Positions 1-6,961 of a DNA stretch of 15,882 nucleotides are shown here, one piece after another (the first letter of the stretch is position 1; each line of letters begins with the position of its first letter). The position numbers were made by a program, and so were the translations under genes. The notes beneath the pieces are model-generated. The model was given only the letters and a program-made list of their open reading frames with translations, did no database searches and was not told where the DNA came from. Origin of the DNA: Candidatus Poseidonia alphae (GTDB taxonomy: Archaea; Thermoplasmatota; Poseidoniia; Poseidoniales; Poseidoniaceae); assembly GCA_002505405.1 (NCBI GenBank), contig DAVD01000021.1, forward strand, positions 1 through 15,882, given 5' to 3'.

Positions 1-1
1 T

Positions 2-334
2 GAGGATGCAGACGGTTATCATCCAGAAGGTGAGTGGTACTACTCAATCGGTCAAGGCATGGGGGCAGCGATTAACATGGCCGATGAAAAATCTTGCTCG
101 ACGCTTTCAGATCGAGGAACCGCGCTCAATTTCGCCCAACAAACTTCCCTTGAACGGACAGAATTTTCGGATGAAATTTTGTTCAATCCTTATTCATTTC
201 TTTTCGTTTCAGACATGGAACGTCAAGGTGCGGAAGAGTTTCTAAACTATCTTCTTGGTGATGGACAGCAACGTATTGAAGACTATACCATCAACGACGA
301 ACCTGCATTTTTTACGCTGGAATCCAGCGATTAG
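2..334 (+). CDS. tupA: Tungstate ABC transporter substrate-binding protein, C-terminal part (5' truncated)
   Basis: The frame is open from the window edge and ends with TAG, giving 110 residues of the C-terminal half of a periplasmic-type binding protein. The stretch GQGMGAAINMADEKS, followed by TLSDRGTAL, then ILFNPYSFLFV and a final FLNYLLGDGQQRIEDY, matches the conserved C-terminal blocks of TupA-type tungstate-binding proteins (GQGMG, the TLTDRGTYL-like block, the LFNPY block, and a C-terminal helix ending in a GQ..I motif). The family captures tungstate outside the membrane and delivers it to the TupB permease. The signal peptide and anion-binding N-lobe lie outside the window. The gene converges on the permease/ATPase fusion gene, and the stop codons of the two overlap. 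It could bind molybdate instead of tungstate, since specificity cannot be read from this fragment. Confidence 0.85.
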   Translation, partial: EDADGYHPEGEWYYSIGQGMGAAINMADEKSCSTLSDRGTALNFAQQTSLERTEFSDEILFNPYSFLFVSDMERQGAEEFLNYLLGDGQQRIEDYTINDEPAFFTLESSD

Positions 335-1659
335 CCCGACCATTCCCCGGCAAGTAAAGAGCGAGCAAGTTGACTGTCTTCCTCGATTTGCACACCATCG
401 TGGAGGATTACCATCGTATCAGCTATTCGCTTCGCTTGAAGAACATTGTGAGTTGCCAGAACGATACAAACTCCCTCTTTGCGATGGCGCATTAATTCGG
501 TTTCAATGGCCTTGACCTGTGCGGAACCTAAGTTGGCCGTGCACTCATCAAGAAGCAACAACTTCGGTGCAAAACCAAGTTGCCGAGATAGAATCAATCG
601 TTGCATTTCACCTCCTGAAAGCCCAAGAGGCGAACGTTCAGGTTTTTGGTGAAGTGAAAACTTCTCGGAAAAATATGCACTCGCAGGCTCACATTTTTCA
701 AAAAGGCTGGCTGCCAAATTCAATTCAAAACCGACAGAAAGCGTCAATGGAAGTGGTTTTTGCGGAACATAAACACATTCCTGATGGCCACAAATGACGT
801 CATCGCCCTCGAGGCCAGCAAGGGCCCTCAACAGTGAGGTTTTTCCAGCACCGGATTCACCAAGAACCACAGTTATTGTTCCCGGTTTTAGGGACAATTG
901 AGTGGGTTTGAGAATCTCACGCCCTTCTCTCATCATTGAAACGGTTCGCTCTGTGGGGCCGTCATAGGGCATCAAAACAGGTGGTGAAGTTCCGCTTAAC
1001 GGAGGACTTCGGCGAACATTTGGCCGTTGCACAAACGATGCTAACGCTACGATTGTTAGTGAAAACAAGAGAAGAAGAATCCCCAAAAACGATGCTTGGT
1101 CCATGTTTCCCTTTGATGTCTCAAGGACAATGCTCGTGGTCATGACGCGTGTTTTTCCTGCAATGTTCCCTCCAACCATAATGACGGCCCCAACCTCAGC
1201 AATGGCCCGGCCGAAACCGATGACAACCGCGTGATATACACCGTTTCTTGCCAACCCGATCTCCAGCAATAAACGCTGTTTTGAGGTGGCACCAAGGGTG
1301 TCAAATGTATCCCTGTACTGATTTGCAGTCTTGTCGAAAGCCGACCAGGAACCTCCCCAAATAAGCGGTAGAATAAGGCATGTCTGCGCAACGATCATCG
1401 CTTCAACCGTGAACAGAAGGTCCAATGCGCCCAAGGCCCCGGATTTGGAAAGAAGTGCGTAAATAAAAACACCAACAACAACCGGTGGCAGGCCATACAA
1501 CGCGGTCACAATAACCCGTATCTTATCAAAAAAAGATGTGGTTTTTGATGAACACCATGCGCCGAGAGGAACACCGATAAGCGTCGCTAAAACGGTTGCA
1601 GTGCCGCTGGTGAGAAGGGTGGTGAGAATCGCTTCCCGCACCGCCCCACCATCAACCAT
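331..1659 (-). CDS. Tungstate ABC transporter, permease (TupB-like) fused to ATPase (TupC-like)
   Basis: This 442-residue protein combines two subunits that are usually separate. Residues 1-212 form a binding-protein-dependent permease domain with about five hydrophobic segments (about 12-32, 50-70, 84-102, 142-164, 191-210). The cytoplasmic coupling loop lies near 119-150 (DTLGATSKQR onward), followed by GRAIAEVGAV as in TupB/WtpB permeases. Residues 240-442 form an ABC ATPase with Walker A GESGAGKTS (267-275), Q-loop VPQKP (298-302), signature LSGGEMQ (347-353), Walker B LLLLDE (367-372) and switch histidine H404 (ATHN). All catalytic elements are intact, so the fusion looks functional. The ATPase half is short, about 200 residues. 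The predicted complex is a homodimer at the membrane working with the convergent TupA. ATG at 1659 is the first ATG after an in-frame stop. Cargo (tungstate versus molybdate) is inferred from the neighbouring TupA and moeA. Confidence 0.9.
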   Translation of the reverse strand: MVDGGAVREAILTTLLTSGTATVLATLIGVPLGAWCSSKTTSFFDKIRVIVTALYGLPPVVVGVFIYALLSKSGALGALDLLFTVEAMIVAQTCLILPLIWGGSWSAFDKTANQYRDTFDTLGATSKQRLLLEIGLARNGVYHAVVIGFGRAIAEVGAVIMVGGNIAGKTRVMTTSIVLETSKGNMDQASFLGILLLLFSLTIVALASFVQRPNVRRSPPLSGTSPPVLMPYDGPTERTVSMMREGREILKPTQLSLKPGTITVVLGESGAGKTSLLRALAGLEGDDVICGHQECVYVPQKPLPLTLSVGFELNLAASLFEKCEPASAYFSEKFSLHQKPERSPLGLSGGEMQRLILSRQLGFAPKLLLLDECTANLGSAQVKAIETELMRHRKEGVCIVLATHNVLQAKRIADTMVILHDGVQIEEDSQLARSLLAGEWSG

Positions 1660-1736
1660 GTTTGTGGATTGAAACCCCCACCATGATTCTACCGTCTACC
1701 CACATCCTCAAACATGAGCGACTGATGGCTTGATTT
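1660..1736. promoter_or_regulatory. Divergent intergenic region between transporter fusion and moeA
   Basis: These 77 bases separate two divergent genes and must hold promoters for both, unless either is read from farther away. I see no convincing TATA box or Shine-Dalgarno sequence for either gene, and no obvious operator palindrome. The arrangement would allow joint control of oxyanion uptake and cofactor synthesis, but nothing in the sequence proves it. Confidence 0.4.
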
Positions 1737-2948
1737 ATGGAGGGAGTTCCGTATTTTATCAGTGTCGAAGAAGCACAGGACATCGTCAACCGCACCCCTC
1801 TCCCCCGGCGATTGGAAGAGGTTCCACTGGACGATTGTCACGGGCGAATTCTTGCTGAAGACCTCGCCAGCAAGGTTGACGACCCACCCTTTGACAATTC
1901 GAGCATGGACGGCTTCGCCTGCAAACACGACCCTGAGGTCAATTATCCTCAAACCTATTCCATTCAGGGCATCGCACCTGCGGCAGGAGAGGCGCAAGAA
2001 CGGGTTCTCGAACCGAACAAAGCCTACCGTATCATGACCGGCGCACCGCTTCCAAAAGGAGCGGATTCAATCCTCCAAATTGAGCGATGCACCATCGATG
2101 AAGAAAACAATACCGTTACGCTTCTTGAAGCACCAAAGCCGCACTTTGTCCGAAAACAAGGCGAGAACCTCAAGCAAGGAACAGTTTCTCTCAAGGCTGG
2201 AGTGGTTCTTACACCTTCGCGGGTCGGCCTCTGTGCAACCATGGGATACCCTACGATCCCAGTTTTTCAACCCCTTCGCATTGCCGTCCTTTCTACCGGC
2301 GATGAACTCAAGCAACCCGGGGAAGACCTCGTTCTCGGAGAAGTCTACGAGTCAAATTCCTATGGCCTAGCAGGTTTGGTTCGATGGATGGGCCACGAGG
2401 CGGTTCGCTATGAAGCAGTGAACGATACAATGGATGCCCTTCGCGCCACTTTACAACAAGCATCAGAGGAATGCGACCTCATTCTCACTTCAGGCGGTGT
2501 CTCCATGGGCGAATTTGACTTCGTACGAAAAATCATGGAGGAAGAAGGCGACCTTCATTTTTGGAGAATGAAAATCCGACCGGGTTCTCCGCCTTTGTTT
2601 GGCCTTTGGAATCAGACACCTTTGTTTGGCCTTCCAGGCAACCCAGTATCAAGCCACGTCGTGTTCAGAATGCTCGTTGCCCCCTATCTTCGCCACGCCT
2701 TTCAGGCGGATGAGCCGGTGGAGTTGAAGCTCCGTGCCCAACTAAAAGATTCAGTCAAATCAACGCAGGACTGTGTTACACTTCGCCGAGTCACCCTGCA
2801 CTTTACCGAACAAGGAATTGAAGCATTTCAACCCCGGCACCAAGGCTCAGGCAATCTCGAAAGTTTAGCGAGTGCGGACGGTTTAACGCTGTTACAGCCA
2901 GGGCAATCGGGTGAAGTTGGAACGTGGATTGACGTCTTGGTTCTGTAA
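1737..2948 (+). CDS. moeA: Molybdopterin molybdenumtransferase MoeA
   Basis: This 403-residue protein is full length for MoeA. Family blocks appear in order: PPFDNSSMDGFA (50-61), MTGAPLPKGADSI (100-112), STGDEL (186-191), LTSGGVSMGEFDFV (250-263, the MoCF-type active-site region), KIRPGSPPLFG (279-289), LPGNPVSS (299-306) and SGNLESLASADGL (371-383). MoeA inserts molybdate or tungstate into adenylated molybdopterin in the cytoplasm. The divergent tungstate-type transporter next door suggests that tungsten may be the metal here; that is inference. A stop codon lies two codons upstream of the ATG, so no longer start exists. No Shine-Dalgarno sequence is visible at the start. The gene is followed 9 bp later by a pseudouridine synthase gene and probably shares its transcript. 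The C-terminal domain IV (about 330-403) is present. Confidence 0.95.
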   Translation: MEGVPYFISVEEAQDIVNRTPLPRRLEEVPLDDCHGRILAEDLASKVDDPPFDNSSMDGFACKHDPEVNYPQTYSIQGIAPAAGEAQERVLEPNKAYRIMTGAPLPKGADSILQIERCTIDEENNTVTLLEAPKPHFVRKQGENLKQGTVSLKAGVVLTPSRVGLCATMGYPTIPVFQPLRIAVLSTGDELKQPGEDLVLGEVYESNSYGLAGLVRWMGHEAVRYEAVNDTMDALRATLQQASEECDLILTSGGVSMGEFDFVRKIMEEEGDLHFWRMKIRPGSPPLFGLWNQTPLFGLPGNPVSSHVVFRMLVAPYLRHAFQADEPVELKLRAQLKDSVKSTQDCVTLRRVTLHFTEQGIEAFQPRHQGSGNLESLASADGLTLLQPGQSGEVGTWIDVLVL

Positions 2949-2954
2949 GGTGAT
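2947..2954 (+). promoter_or_regulatory. Shine-Dalgarno sequence for the pseudouridine synthase
   Basis: AAGGTGAT overlaps the moeA stop codon and sits a few bases before the ATG at 2958. It fixes this start and indicates translation from a shared moeA transcript. Confidence 0.65.
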
Positions 2955-2957
2955 CTG

Positions 2958-3836
2958 ATGGAAATAGACGTAAATGAAGACGCAGCACTGCTCAATGTGT
3001 TGAAAAACCAGTATCCCCAATCCAGTTCTGCCAAACTACGCAAGATGCTTACTCAAGGTAGAGTTACAGTGAACGGCGAAGTTGAACATCGCGCAAAAGA
3101 AACCGTTGTGAAAGGGACAAAGGTGGTTGTTCTTGACCGGCCTGCAGCATTTGACAAAACCCCGCCTCCAACTGTAAAAAATCCAGTGGACCTTGACGTT
3201 ATCTTTGAGGATGAAGACCTCCTTGTGGTGAACAAACCCGCTCACCTTCTGTCCGTTGCAACCGACCGACTGGAGGTTGATACACTTCATTCGCGCGGCG
3301 TAGACTACCTTCGGTTTTCCAATCCCAAAGCATGGTGCTTTATCGTTCACCGCCTTGACAAAGAAACCTCTGGTGTGATGGTTCTCGCAAAGAATAAATC
3401 TGCGAAGGAGTACCTCCAAGAACAGTTTGGGGAACGCCAAGTCCACCGCCTTTATCTTGCGCTGGTCGAGGGCGTTGTTGAAACGAAACAAGGTACGGTT
3501 AGCACGTGGTTAATGGAGGATAAATTCCTCAATGTCAAGGCCGTAAATTCCAAACATCCCAAGGGCAAAGAAGCGATTTCTCATTACCAAATTCTCAAAG
3601 AAAATGAAGACAATTCACTCGTTGAGGTTGAAATTGAAACTGGCCGCAGACATCAGATTCGAATGGCGATGCAATATCTCTCCACCCCAGTGGTTGGAGA
3701 CGAGTTGCACGGGGCAGAAACAGACCCCTACCATCGCGTGTGCCTTCACGCCCATTCTTTGGAATTCCTCCACCCTTCAACAGACGACCCGGTTCGCTTT
3801 GAAGCCACACCACCTCGCTTGTTCAACATCAGGTGA
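2958..3836 (+). CDS. RluA-family RNA pseudouridine synthase with S4 domain
   Basis: This 292-residue protein has an N-terminal S4 RNA-binding domain (about 1-60: SSSAKLRKMLTQGRVTVNG with GTKVVVL) and a catalytic domain (about 78-290). The catalytic block is HRLDKETSGVMVLAKN (131-146), with D134 the expected catalytic aspartate. The following VHRLYLALVEG (162-172) and ETGRRHQIR (227-235) are the other family motifs. The enzyme isomerises uridine to pseudouridine in rRNA or tRNA; the target base cannot be assigned from sequence alone (RluD-like architecture). The start is supported by the Shine-Dalgarno sequence and the 9-bp gap after moeA. No functional link to cofactor synthesis is known; co-transcription may be incidental. 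Confidence 0.92.
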   Translation: MEIDVNEDAALLNVLKNQYPQSSSAKLRKMLTQGRVTVNGEVEHRAKETVVKGTKVVVLDRPAAFDKTPPPTVKNPVDLDVIFEDEDLLVVNKPAHLLSVATDRLEVDTLHSRGVDYLRFSNPKAWCFIVHRLDKETSGVMVLAKNKSAKEYLQEQFGERQVHRLYLALVEGVVETKQGTVSTWLMEDKFLNVKAVNSKHPKGKEAISHYQILKENEDNSLVEVEIETGRRHQIRMAMQYLSTPVVGDELHGAETDPYHRVCLHAHSLEFLHPSTDDPVRFEATPPRLFNIR

Positions 3837-4024
3837 AAGGGCCATCATTTCTTTGCGAGTAAGGCCACAGTACAACCGCGCCTTGCACGGCCATTACAGG
3901 TTTATGCCCACCCAATACAACCTCAACAGAAGTGGTCGGCGATCAGCCTGCGCTTGGCTTAACCACGGGCGGCGTCCAACAAAACCAAGCCTTGCTCCTA
4001 GCGGAACATTTCTGGAGGTTTTCT
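3837..4024. other. Convergent intergenic region, 188 bp
   Basis: This spacer lies between two convergent genes and I find no supported gene in it. The plus-strand open frames crossing it are out-of-frame extensions of the pseudouridine synthase gene or antisense to the hydrolase gene. A long imperfect inverted repeat (gcttggctt at 3952-3960 against aaaccaagc at 3982-3990, one mismatch, loop about 21 nt) could form a weak hairpin, but there is no flanking T-run, so I do not call it a terminator. Confidence 0.45.
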
Positions 4025-5299
4025 TCACGTACCTACGGAGTAGTCGTCAAGATAGGCGAGTTGGGCATCGGTCAGTACGTCAATACTGAAACCAAGCGTG
4101 TCAAGTTTGGTGGTTGCCAAGTCCTGGTCTTGCTCGGTGGTGATGTCGTAGACTTGGTTGCCCATGCCGGCTCCTTCTTTGGCCAAGCGGCACAACGAGA
4201 GGAACTGGTTGGCGAACGACATGTCCATGACTTCGGAGGGATGTCCCTCTGCTGCAGCGAGATTGACCAAACGGCCACGCGCAAGCAAAAAGATTCGACG
4301 ACCATCAGGCATGAGGAATTCTTCGTTGTCTTGACGGATGGTGCGAACGGATGTGGATTGTTCTTCCAAATCGGTGATCTTGATTTCACAATCGTAGTGC
4401 CCGGTGTTGCACACAATGGCGCCGTCTTTCATTGACGCAAAGTGTCGTCCAACAATGACGTCTTCCATTCCAGTCGCAGTGCAGAAAATATCGCCAATTT
4501 TGGCTGCTTCATCCATGGGCATCACTCGGTAACCTTCCATGACGGCCCGAAGGGCAGGGAGAGGGTCCACTTCAGCAATGACTACGTTCGCACCCATGCC
4601 TCGGGCGCGCATAGCGACGCCGCTTCCACAATGGCCAAACCCGGCGACAACGAAGGTCTTCCCCGCAAGGAGAACGCTGGTTGCTCGGAGGATACCGTCG
4701 AGGGTGGATTGTCCGGTTCCGTACACGTTGTCAAAATCCCACTTGGTAATGGCGTCATTCACGGCGATTACAGGGTAGCGTAGGTCGCCTGCTGCAGCCA
4801 TAGCGCGAAGTCGGTGGACTCCAGTTGTGGTTTCTTCAGTTCCGCCGATGACGCCTTCAGAATATTCTGATTTTTCACCGTGCACGCGAACAATTAGATC
4901 CGCCCCATCATCGAGGGTGAGCGTTGGTTTGAATTCGAGCGTTTTATCGATGCACCAGTAGAAATCGTCGTTAGATTGACCGTGCCAAGCATGTACGGAG
5001 AATCCTTCTTCGGCCAGCCAAGCAGCCACTTCATCCTGTGTGGATAAAGGGTTGCAGCCAGACCAAGAAATCTCTGCGCCGGCGGCTCTAAGGGCTTCGA
5101 TGAGAACAGCGGTCTCTTTGGTCACGTGAAGGCAACCAGCTACACGCATCCCAGCGAGGGGCTTGGTGCGTTCAGCCTCAGCTTTGAGTTTGGCCAAAAC
5201 GGGCATTCGAGCACGGGCCCAATCTACGAGGAGCGACCCTTTTTCTGCGAGTCCAATATCTCGAACGGTGTAGTTTTCGCTTTTGTCCAATTCTTCCAT
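4025..5299 (-). CDS. ahcY: S-adenosyl-L-homocysteine hydrolase
   Basis: The protein converts S-adenosylhomocysteine to adenosine and homocysteine (reversibly, with bound NAD), clearing the by-product of methyltransferases in the cytoplasm. From the ATG at 5299 it is 424 residues, the archaeal length. Motifs include LHVTKETAVL (57-66), GCNPLSTQDEVAAWL (81-95), EETTTGVHRL (155-164), NDAITKWDFDNVYGTGQS (181-198), the NAD-binding VAGFGHCGSG (218-227), CNTGHYDCEI (297-306) and EGHPSEVMDMSFANQ (351-365). The open frame continues 48 codons upstream (to 5443), but that extension is arginine/proline-rich and unlike the family, whose N-terminus normally begins just before the YTVRDIGLAEKG-like block. 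I therefore place the start at 5299. An A/T-rich TTCAAAAG centred about 26 bp upstream would suit a leaderless start, but the match is weak. The gene stands alone, convergent to the pseudouridine synthase and divergent from the HNH cassette. Confidence 0.95.
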   Translation of the reverse strand: MEELDKSENYTVRDIGLAEKGSLLVDWARARMPVLAKLKAEAERTKPLAGMRVAGCLHVTKETAVLIEALRAAGAEISWSGCNPLSTQDEVAAWLAEEGFSVHAWHGQSNDDFYWCIDKTLEFKPTLTLDDGADLIVRVHGEKSEYSEGVIGGTEETTTGVHRLRAMAAAGDLRYPVIAVNDAITKWDFDNVYGTGQSTLDGILRATSVLLAGKTFVVAGFGHCGSGVAMRARGMGANVVIAEVDPLPALRAVMEGYRVMPMDEAAKIGDIFCTATGMEDVIVGRHFASMKDGAIVCNTGHYDCEIKITDLEEQSTSVRTIRQDNEEFLMPDGRRIFLLARGRLVNLAAAEGHPSEVMDMSFANQFLSLCRLAKEGAGMGNQVYDITTEQDQDLATTKLDTLGFSIDVLTDAQLAYLDDYSVGT

Positions 5300-5391
5300 G
5301 AGGCGGCCACTTGCTCGCCCCTTTTGAAGTCTATCGTGAATCCTAGCCGGGCGAATCGTGGGGTCTAGGGCTGCCGCTGGCGACTGTAGGG
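5300..5391. promoter_or_regulatory. Divergent spacer between hydrolase gene and HNH cassette
   Basis: This 92-bp, GC-rich spacer separates divergent starts at 5299 (-) and 5392 (+). I see no clear TATA box for the plus-strand cassette. The G-rich GTAGGGG directly before the GTG at 5392 is too close to act as a normal Shine-Dalgarno sequence. Confidence 0.35.
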
Positions 5392-5604
5392 GTGGATAAA
5401 CCAGTCTCCACTCCCCAAACCCAAGTGGCTCAACTCGAAGCAACCATTCGGTCGGCTCACGCTCTGCTCCAAGCAGGACTCATCGACGAGGCAACCGGCC
5501 TCCTCGCCGCCTTTTCGACCGAAGTTCAACCGAAGATTGACCGAGCGTTGACCGAAGTTCGGTCGAATCTCGACCGAACATTGCCCAATGCAGAGAGGTG
5601 GTGA
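5392..5604 (+). CDS. Small helical protein, first gene of HNH cassette; member of a repeated family
   Basis: This is a 70-residue protein from a GTG start (the frame has no ATG). I do not recognise a family. Residues 10-42 (TQVAQLEATIRSAHALLQAG and onward) look like a helical hairpin. Residues 43-64 are two copies of an 11-residue unit (TEVQPKIDRAL, TEVRSNLDRTL), a hendecad spacing typical of coiled coils. Residues 4-42 recur at the right edge of the window with 37 of 39 residues identical and seven of nine base changes silent, so this reading frame is under protein-level selection. The last 17 bases overlap the HNH gene. The TGATG at the stop also offers an alternative coupled start in another frame (5604), which gives only a 47-codon frame. 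It may be a DNA-binding or partner subunit for the nuclease; this is a guess from context. Confidence 0.6.
   Translation: MDKPVSTPQTQVAQLEATIRSAHALLQAGLIDEATGLLAAFSTEVQPKIDRALTEVRSNLDRTLPNAERW
5401..5517 (+). repeat. Dispersed repeat, copy A (117 bp)
   Basis: This stretch aligns without gaps to 15766-15882 in the same orientation with 9 mismatches (about 92% identity). Copy B stops only because the window ends, so the true repeat may be longer. Seven of the nine differences are silent in the frame of the gene at 5392. Confidence 0.95.
5515..5591 (+). repeat. 11-bp-period direct repeat array
   Basis: Seven consecutive 11-mers start at 5515, 5526, 5537, 5548, 5559, 5570 and 5581: TCGACCGAAGT, TCAACCGAAGA, TTGACCGAGCG, TTGACCGAAGT, TCGGTCGAATC, TCGACCGAACA, TTGCCCAATGC. 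The consensus is TYGACCGAAgt; the fifth unit carries the core inverted and the seventh is degenerate. Three units equal 33 bp, which also gives the 11-residue protein repeat. The spacing is close to one helical turn, so the cores would face the same side of the DNA. Confidence 0.85.
5557..5579. promoter_or_regulatory. Perfect 10-bp inverted repeat, 3-nt spacer
   Basis: GTTCGGTCGA, ATC, TCGACCGAAC. It lies at the end of the 11-bp array, eight bases before the ATG of the HNH gene. It could be an operator-like dimer site on DNA, or a tight RNA hairpin affecting translation of the HNH gene. The sequence alone cannot decide between these. Confidence 0.6.
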
Positions 5605-6334
5605 TGTTTTGGCCAAGTTCGCATCGCTTCAAATCACCACAAACGCCAGCAAAATTACCGTCAAATCAGGGAAATTTCGCCGTAGCATGCACGTTGCGGA
5701 ATGGTCCGCCATGGTCAGTCAATCCATGGCCACCATGGTTCCACTGAATCCAAAGGCGACTCAACCTTCTTCGCAGATCTACCTCGTTCGTGGACTCGGA
5801 TTTCGACTGAAGGCGTGGGAAGGGATGCCAGATTGCTTGTTGTTGATTCAGCAACCACGACCACTTCCTTCACCAGTGGTTCAGCCAACTCAACCACCTC
5901 TTCCAATGCTCCCGAATTTAGGGAATGTACGGTTTGACCAGGTGTTGCGTTCCGTCGAGCAAAGCGTGCTCAGGGAGGAGGGTGACGAAGTGAGCATCAT
6001 CGCCAAAGCAGGTGAAGAGGCTTACTTGACGGCAATGCGATTCGTCCAACGCAACATCCTCCATCAAGAGATTTCGAGGCACATTCCACAGGATGTGAAG
6101 ATTGCCGTAGCCTTGCGAGATCGGGGGCGATGCACCCACATCGACCAGTTCGGGCAACGATGCAGGGCAACGACGAGGTTGCAGTACGACCACCGTTTCA
6201 TTCCCTTCTCTTTGGGTGGGCCGCAACGCATCTGGAACCTCACGCTGTATTGCGAAACCCACAATCGGGCGAAAAGCGACCAAGTGGATTTCGCCAAAGC
6301 ATTGGTTGAATTCTTTGGAGGATTGCTACCATGA
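5588..6334 (+). CDS. HNH endonuclease domain protein
   Basis: This 248-residue protein has an unrecognised N-terminal region (1-87), a proline-rich linker (88-110), a middle helical part (about 111-164) and a C-terminal HNH domain (165-232). The domain shows ALRDRGRC (175-182), C192, LQYDHRFIPFSLGG (198-211), WNLTLYC (216-222), H225, N226 and K229. C182, C192, C222 and H225 are a plausible zinc site; D201-H202, N217 and N226 are the expected HNH metal/catalytic residues. HNH domains cut DNA using a divalent metal; the target here is unknown. Alternatives include a restriction-type nuclease, a homing-type endonuclease or a toxin. The start is uncertain: ATG 5588 overlaps the previous gene by 17 bases and has no Shine-Dalgarno sequence. 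The gene overlaps the next by ATGA, so the three genes form one unit. Confidence 0.8.
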   Translation: MQRGGDVLAKFASLQITTNASKITVKSGKFRRSMHVAEWSAMVSQSMATMVPLNPKATQPSSQIYLVRGLGFRLKAWEGMPDCLLLIQQPRPLPSPVVQPTQPPLPMLPNLGNVRFDQVLRSVEQSVLREEGDEVSIIAKAGEEAYLTAMRFVQRNILHQEISRHIPQDVKIAVALRDRGRCTHIDQFGQRCRATTRLQYDHRFIPFSLGGPQRIWNLTLYCETHNRAKSDQVDFAKALVEFFGGLLP

Positions 6335-6786
6335 GCAAAAACACGAACGACGAACTGCCGGATGACCTGATCGATAAATTGAAGCTCCTCAACGAGCAAC
6401 CCGATGACTACGATGCAGACACACGACCACTGGTTCCGTTGAATGAGGACGACATTGGTACGTTCCGTCCACCTGAACCAGCCTTGCGAGTTGGCGTTCG
6501 AGATTCGTCATACCTCAACTATCGGGCATGGGGGTACATCAGTGAGGATGAGCGGATTCTGCTTTCAGATGAAGGTGAGGTGTACCTCAAATTGGATGAG
6601 GAAACCTTTGGATCGAACGATGCACTGCGGATGATGTTTGAATTATCTCAAAATATTGACATACCATATCACAAGCGGAAACTAAACCTAGAGATCGGCT
6701 TTCGGAAATTACTCAATCAGAGACCCTTGAAAGGCGTGATTCATAGAGTTCTTGTTTGGCTCATGGCAGGCAGGATGAGACCATGA
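6331..6786 (+). CDS. Hypothetical protein, third gene of HNH cassette
   Basis: This 151-residue protein begins at an ATG overlapping the HNH stop (ATGA), a classic coupled arrangement. I do not recognise it. The first 45 residues are acidic and probably disordered (DELPDDLIDKL, EQPDDYDADTR). The middle (about 56-110) alternates strands and helices (YRAWGYISEDERILLSDEGE). The last 45 residues are basic (HKRKLNLEIGFRKLLNQ, VLVWLMAGRMRP). There is no signal peptide. The acidic N-terminus and the coupling to a nuclease gene would suit an inhibitor or specificity partner, but no motif supports this. The final 150 bases are more A/T-rich than the rest, so the C-terminus could be altered relative to relatives. 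Confidence 0.6.
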   Translation: MSKNTNDELPDDLIDKLKLLNEQPDDYDADTRPLVPLNEDDIGTFRPPEPALRVGVRDSSYLNYRAWGYISEDERILLSDEGEVYLKLDEETFGSNDALRMMFELSQNIDIPYHKRKLNLEIGFRKLLNQRPLKGVIHRVLVWLMAGRMRP

Positions 6787-6961
6787 GAATCCTTGGGAAT
6801 ATGATAAAATAAACACTTTAACCCCCTTCATCTAAGCATTACCACGTTCAAAATCTGGGGAGTCGCACAGGGCTGCGACTGTCGCTCAATACTGGATGCA
6901 ATCGGCACGCTGATCGAAGCACAGCGACCAGATTTGGCAAAGGTCCTGGTTAAGCAGGAAC
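6787..6961. other. Convergent intergenic region with hairpin
   Basis: This 175-bp spacer lies between the HNH cassette and the surface-protein operon. It contains a perfect 7-bp stem (agtcgca 6861-6867, loop cagggc, tgcgact 6874-6880) without a following T-run. A plus-strand frame is open from 6808 to the TGA at 6976-6978, and its last part (ILDAIGTLIEAQRPDLAKVL and onward) looks like an amphipathic helical protein end. It has no ATG start, so I do not call it a gene. Confidence 0.45.

Noticed and set aside
3604..4435. Long plus-strand frames over the pseudouridine synthase end, the spacer and the hydrolase gene
   Set aside because: They are out of frame with, or antisense to, two genes with full family motifs; their translations show no domain and mixed composition.
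5300..5443. N-terminal extension of adenosylhomocysteinase by 48 residues
   Set aside because: The extension is unlike the family N-terminus and overlaps the divergent GTG gene; the ATG at 5299 gives normal length.
5604..5747. Alternative coupled start TGATG with a 47-codon frame
   Set aside because: The frame stops early and is rich in proline and tryptophan. The HNH frame is longer and has a domain. Kept only as a note because GAGAGGTGG precedes it.
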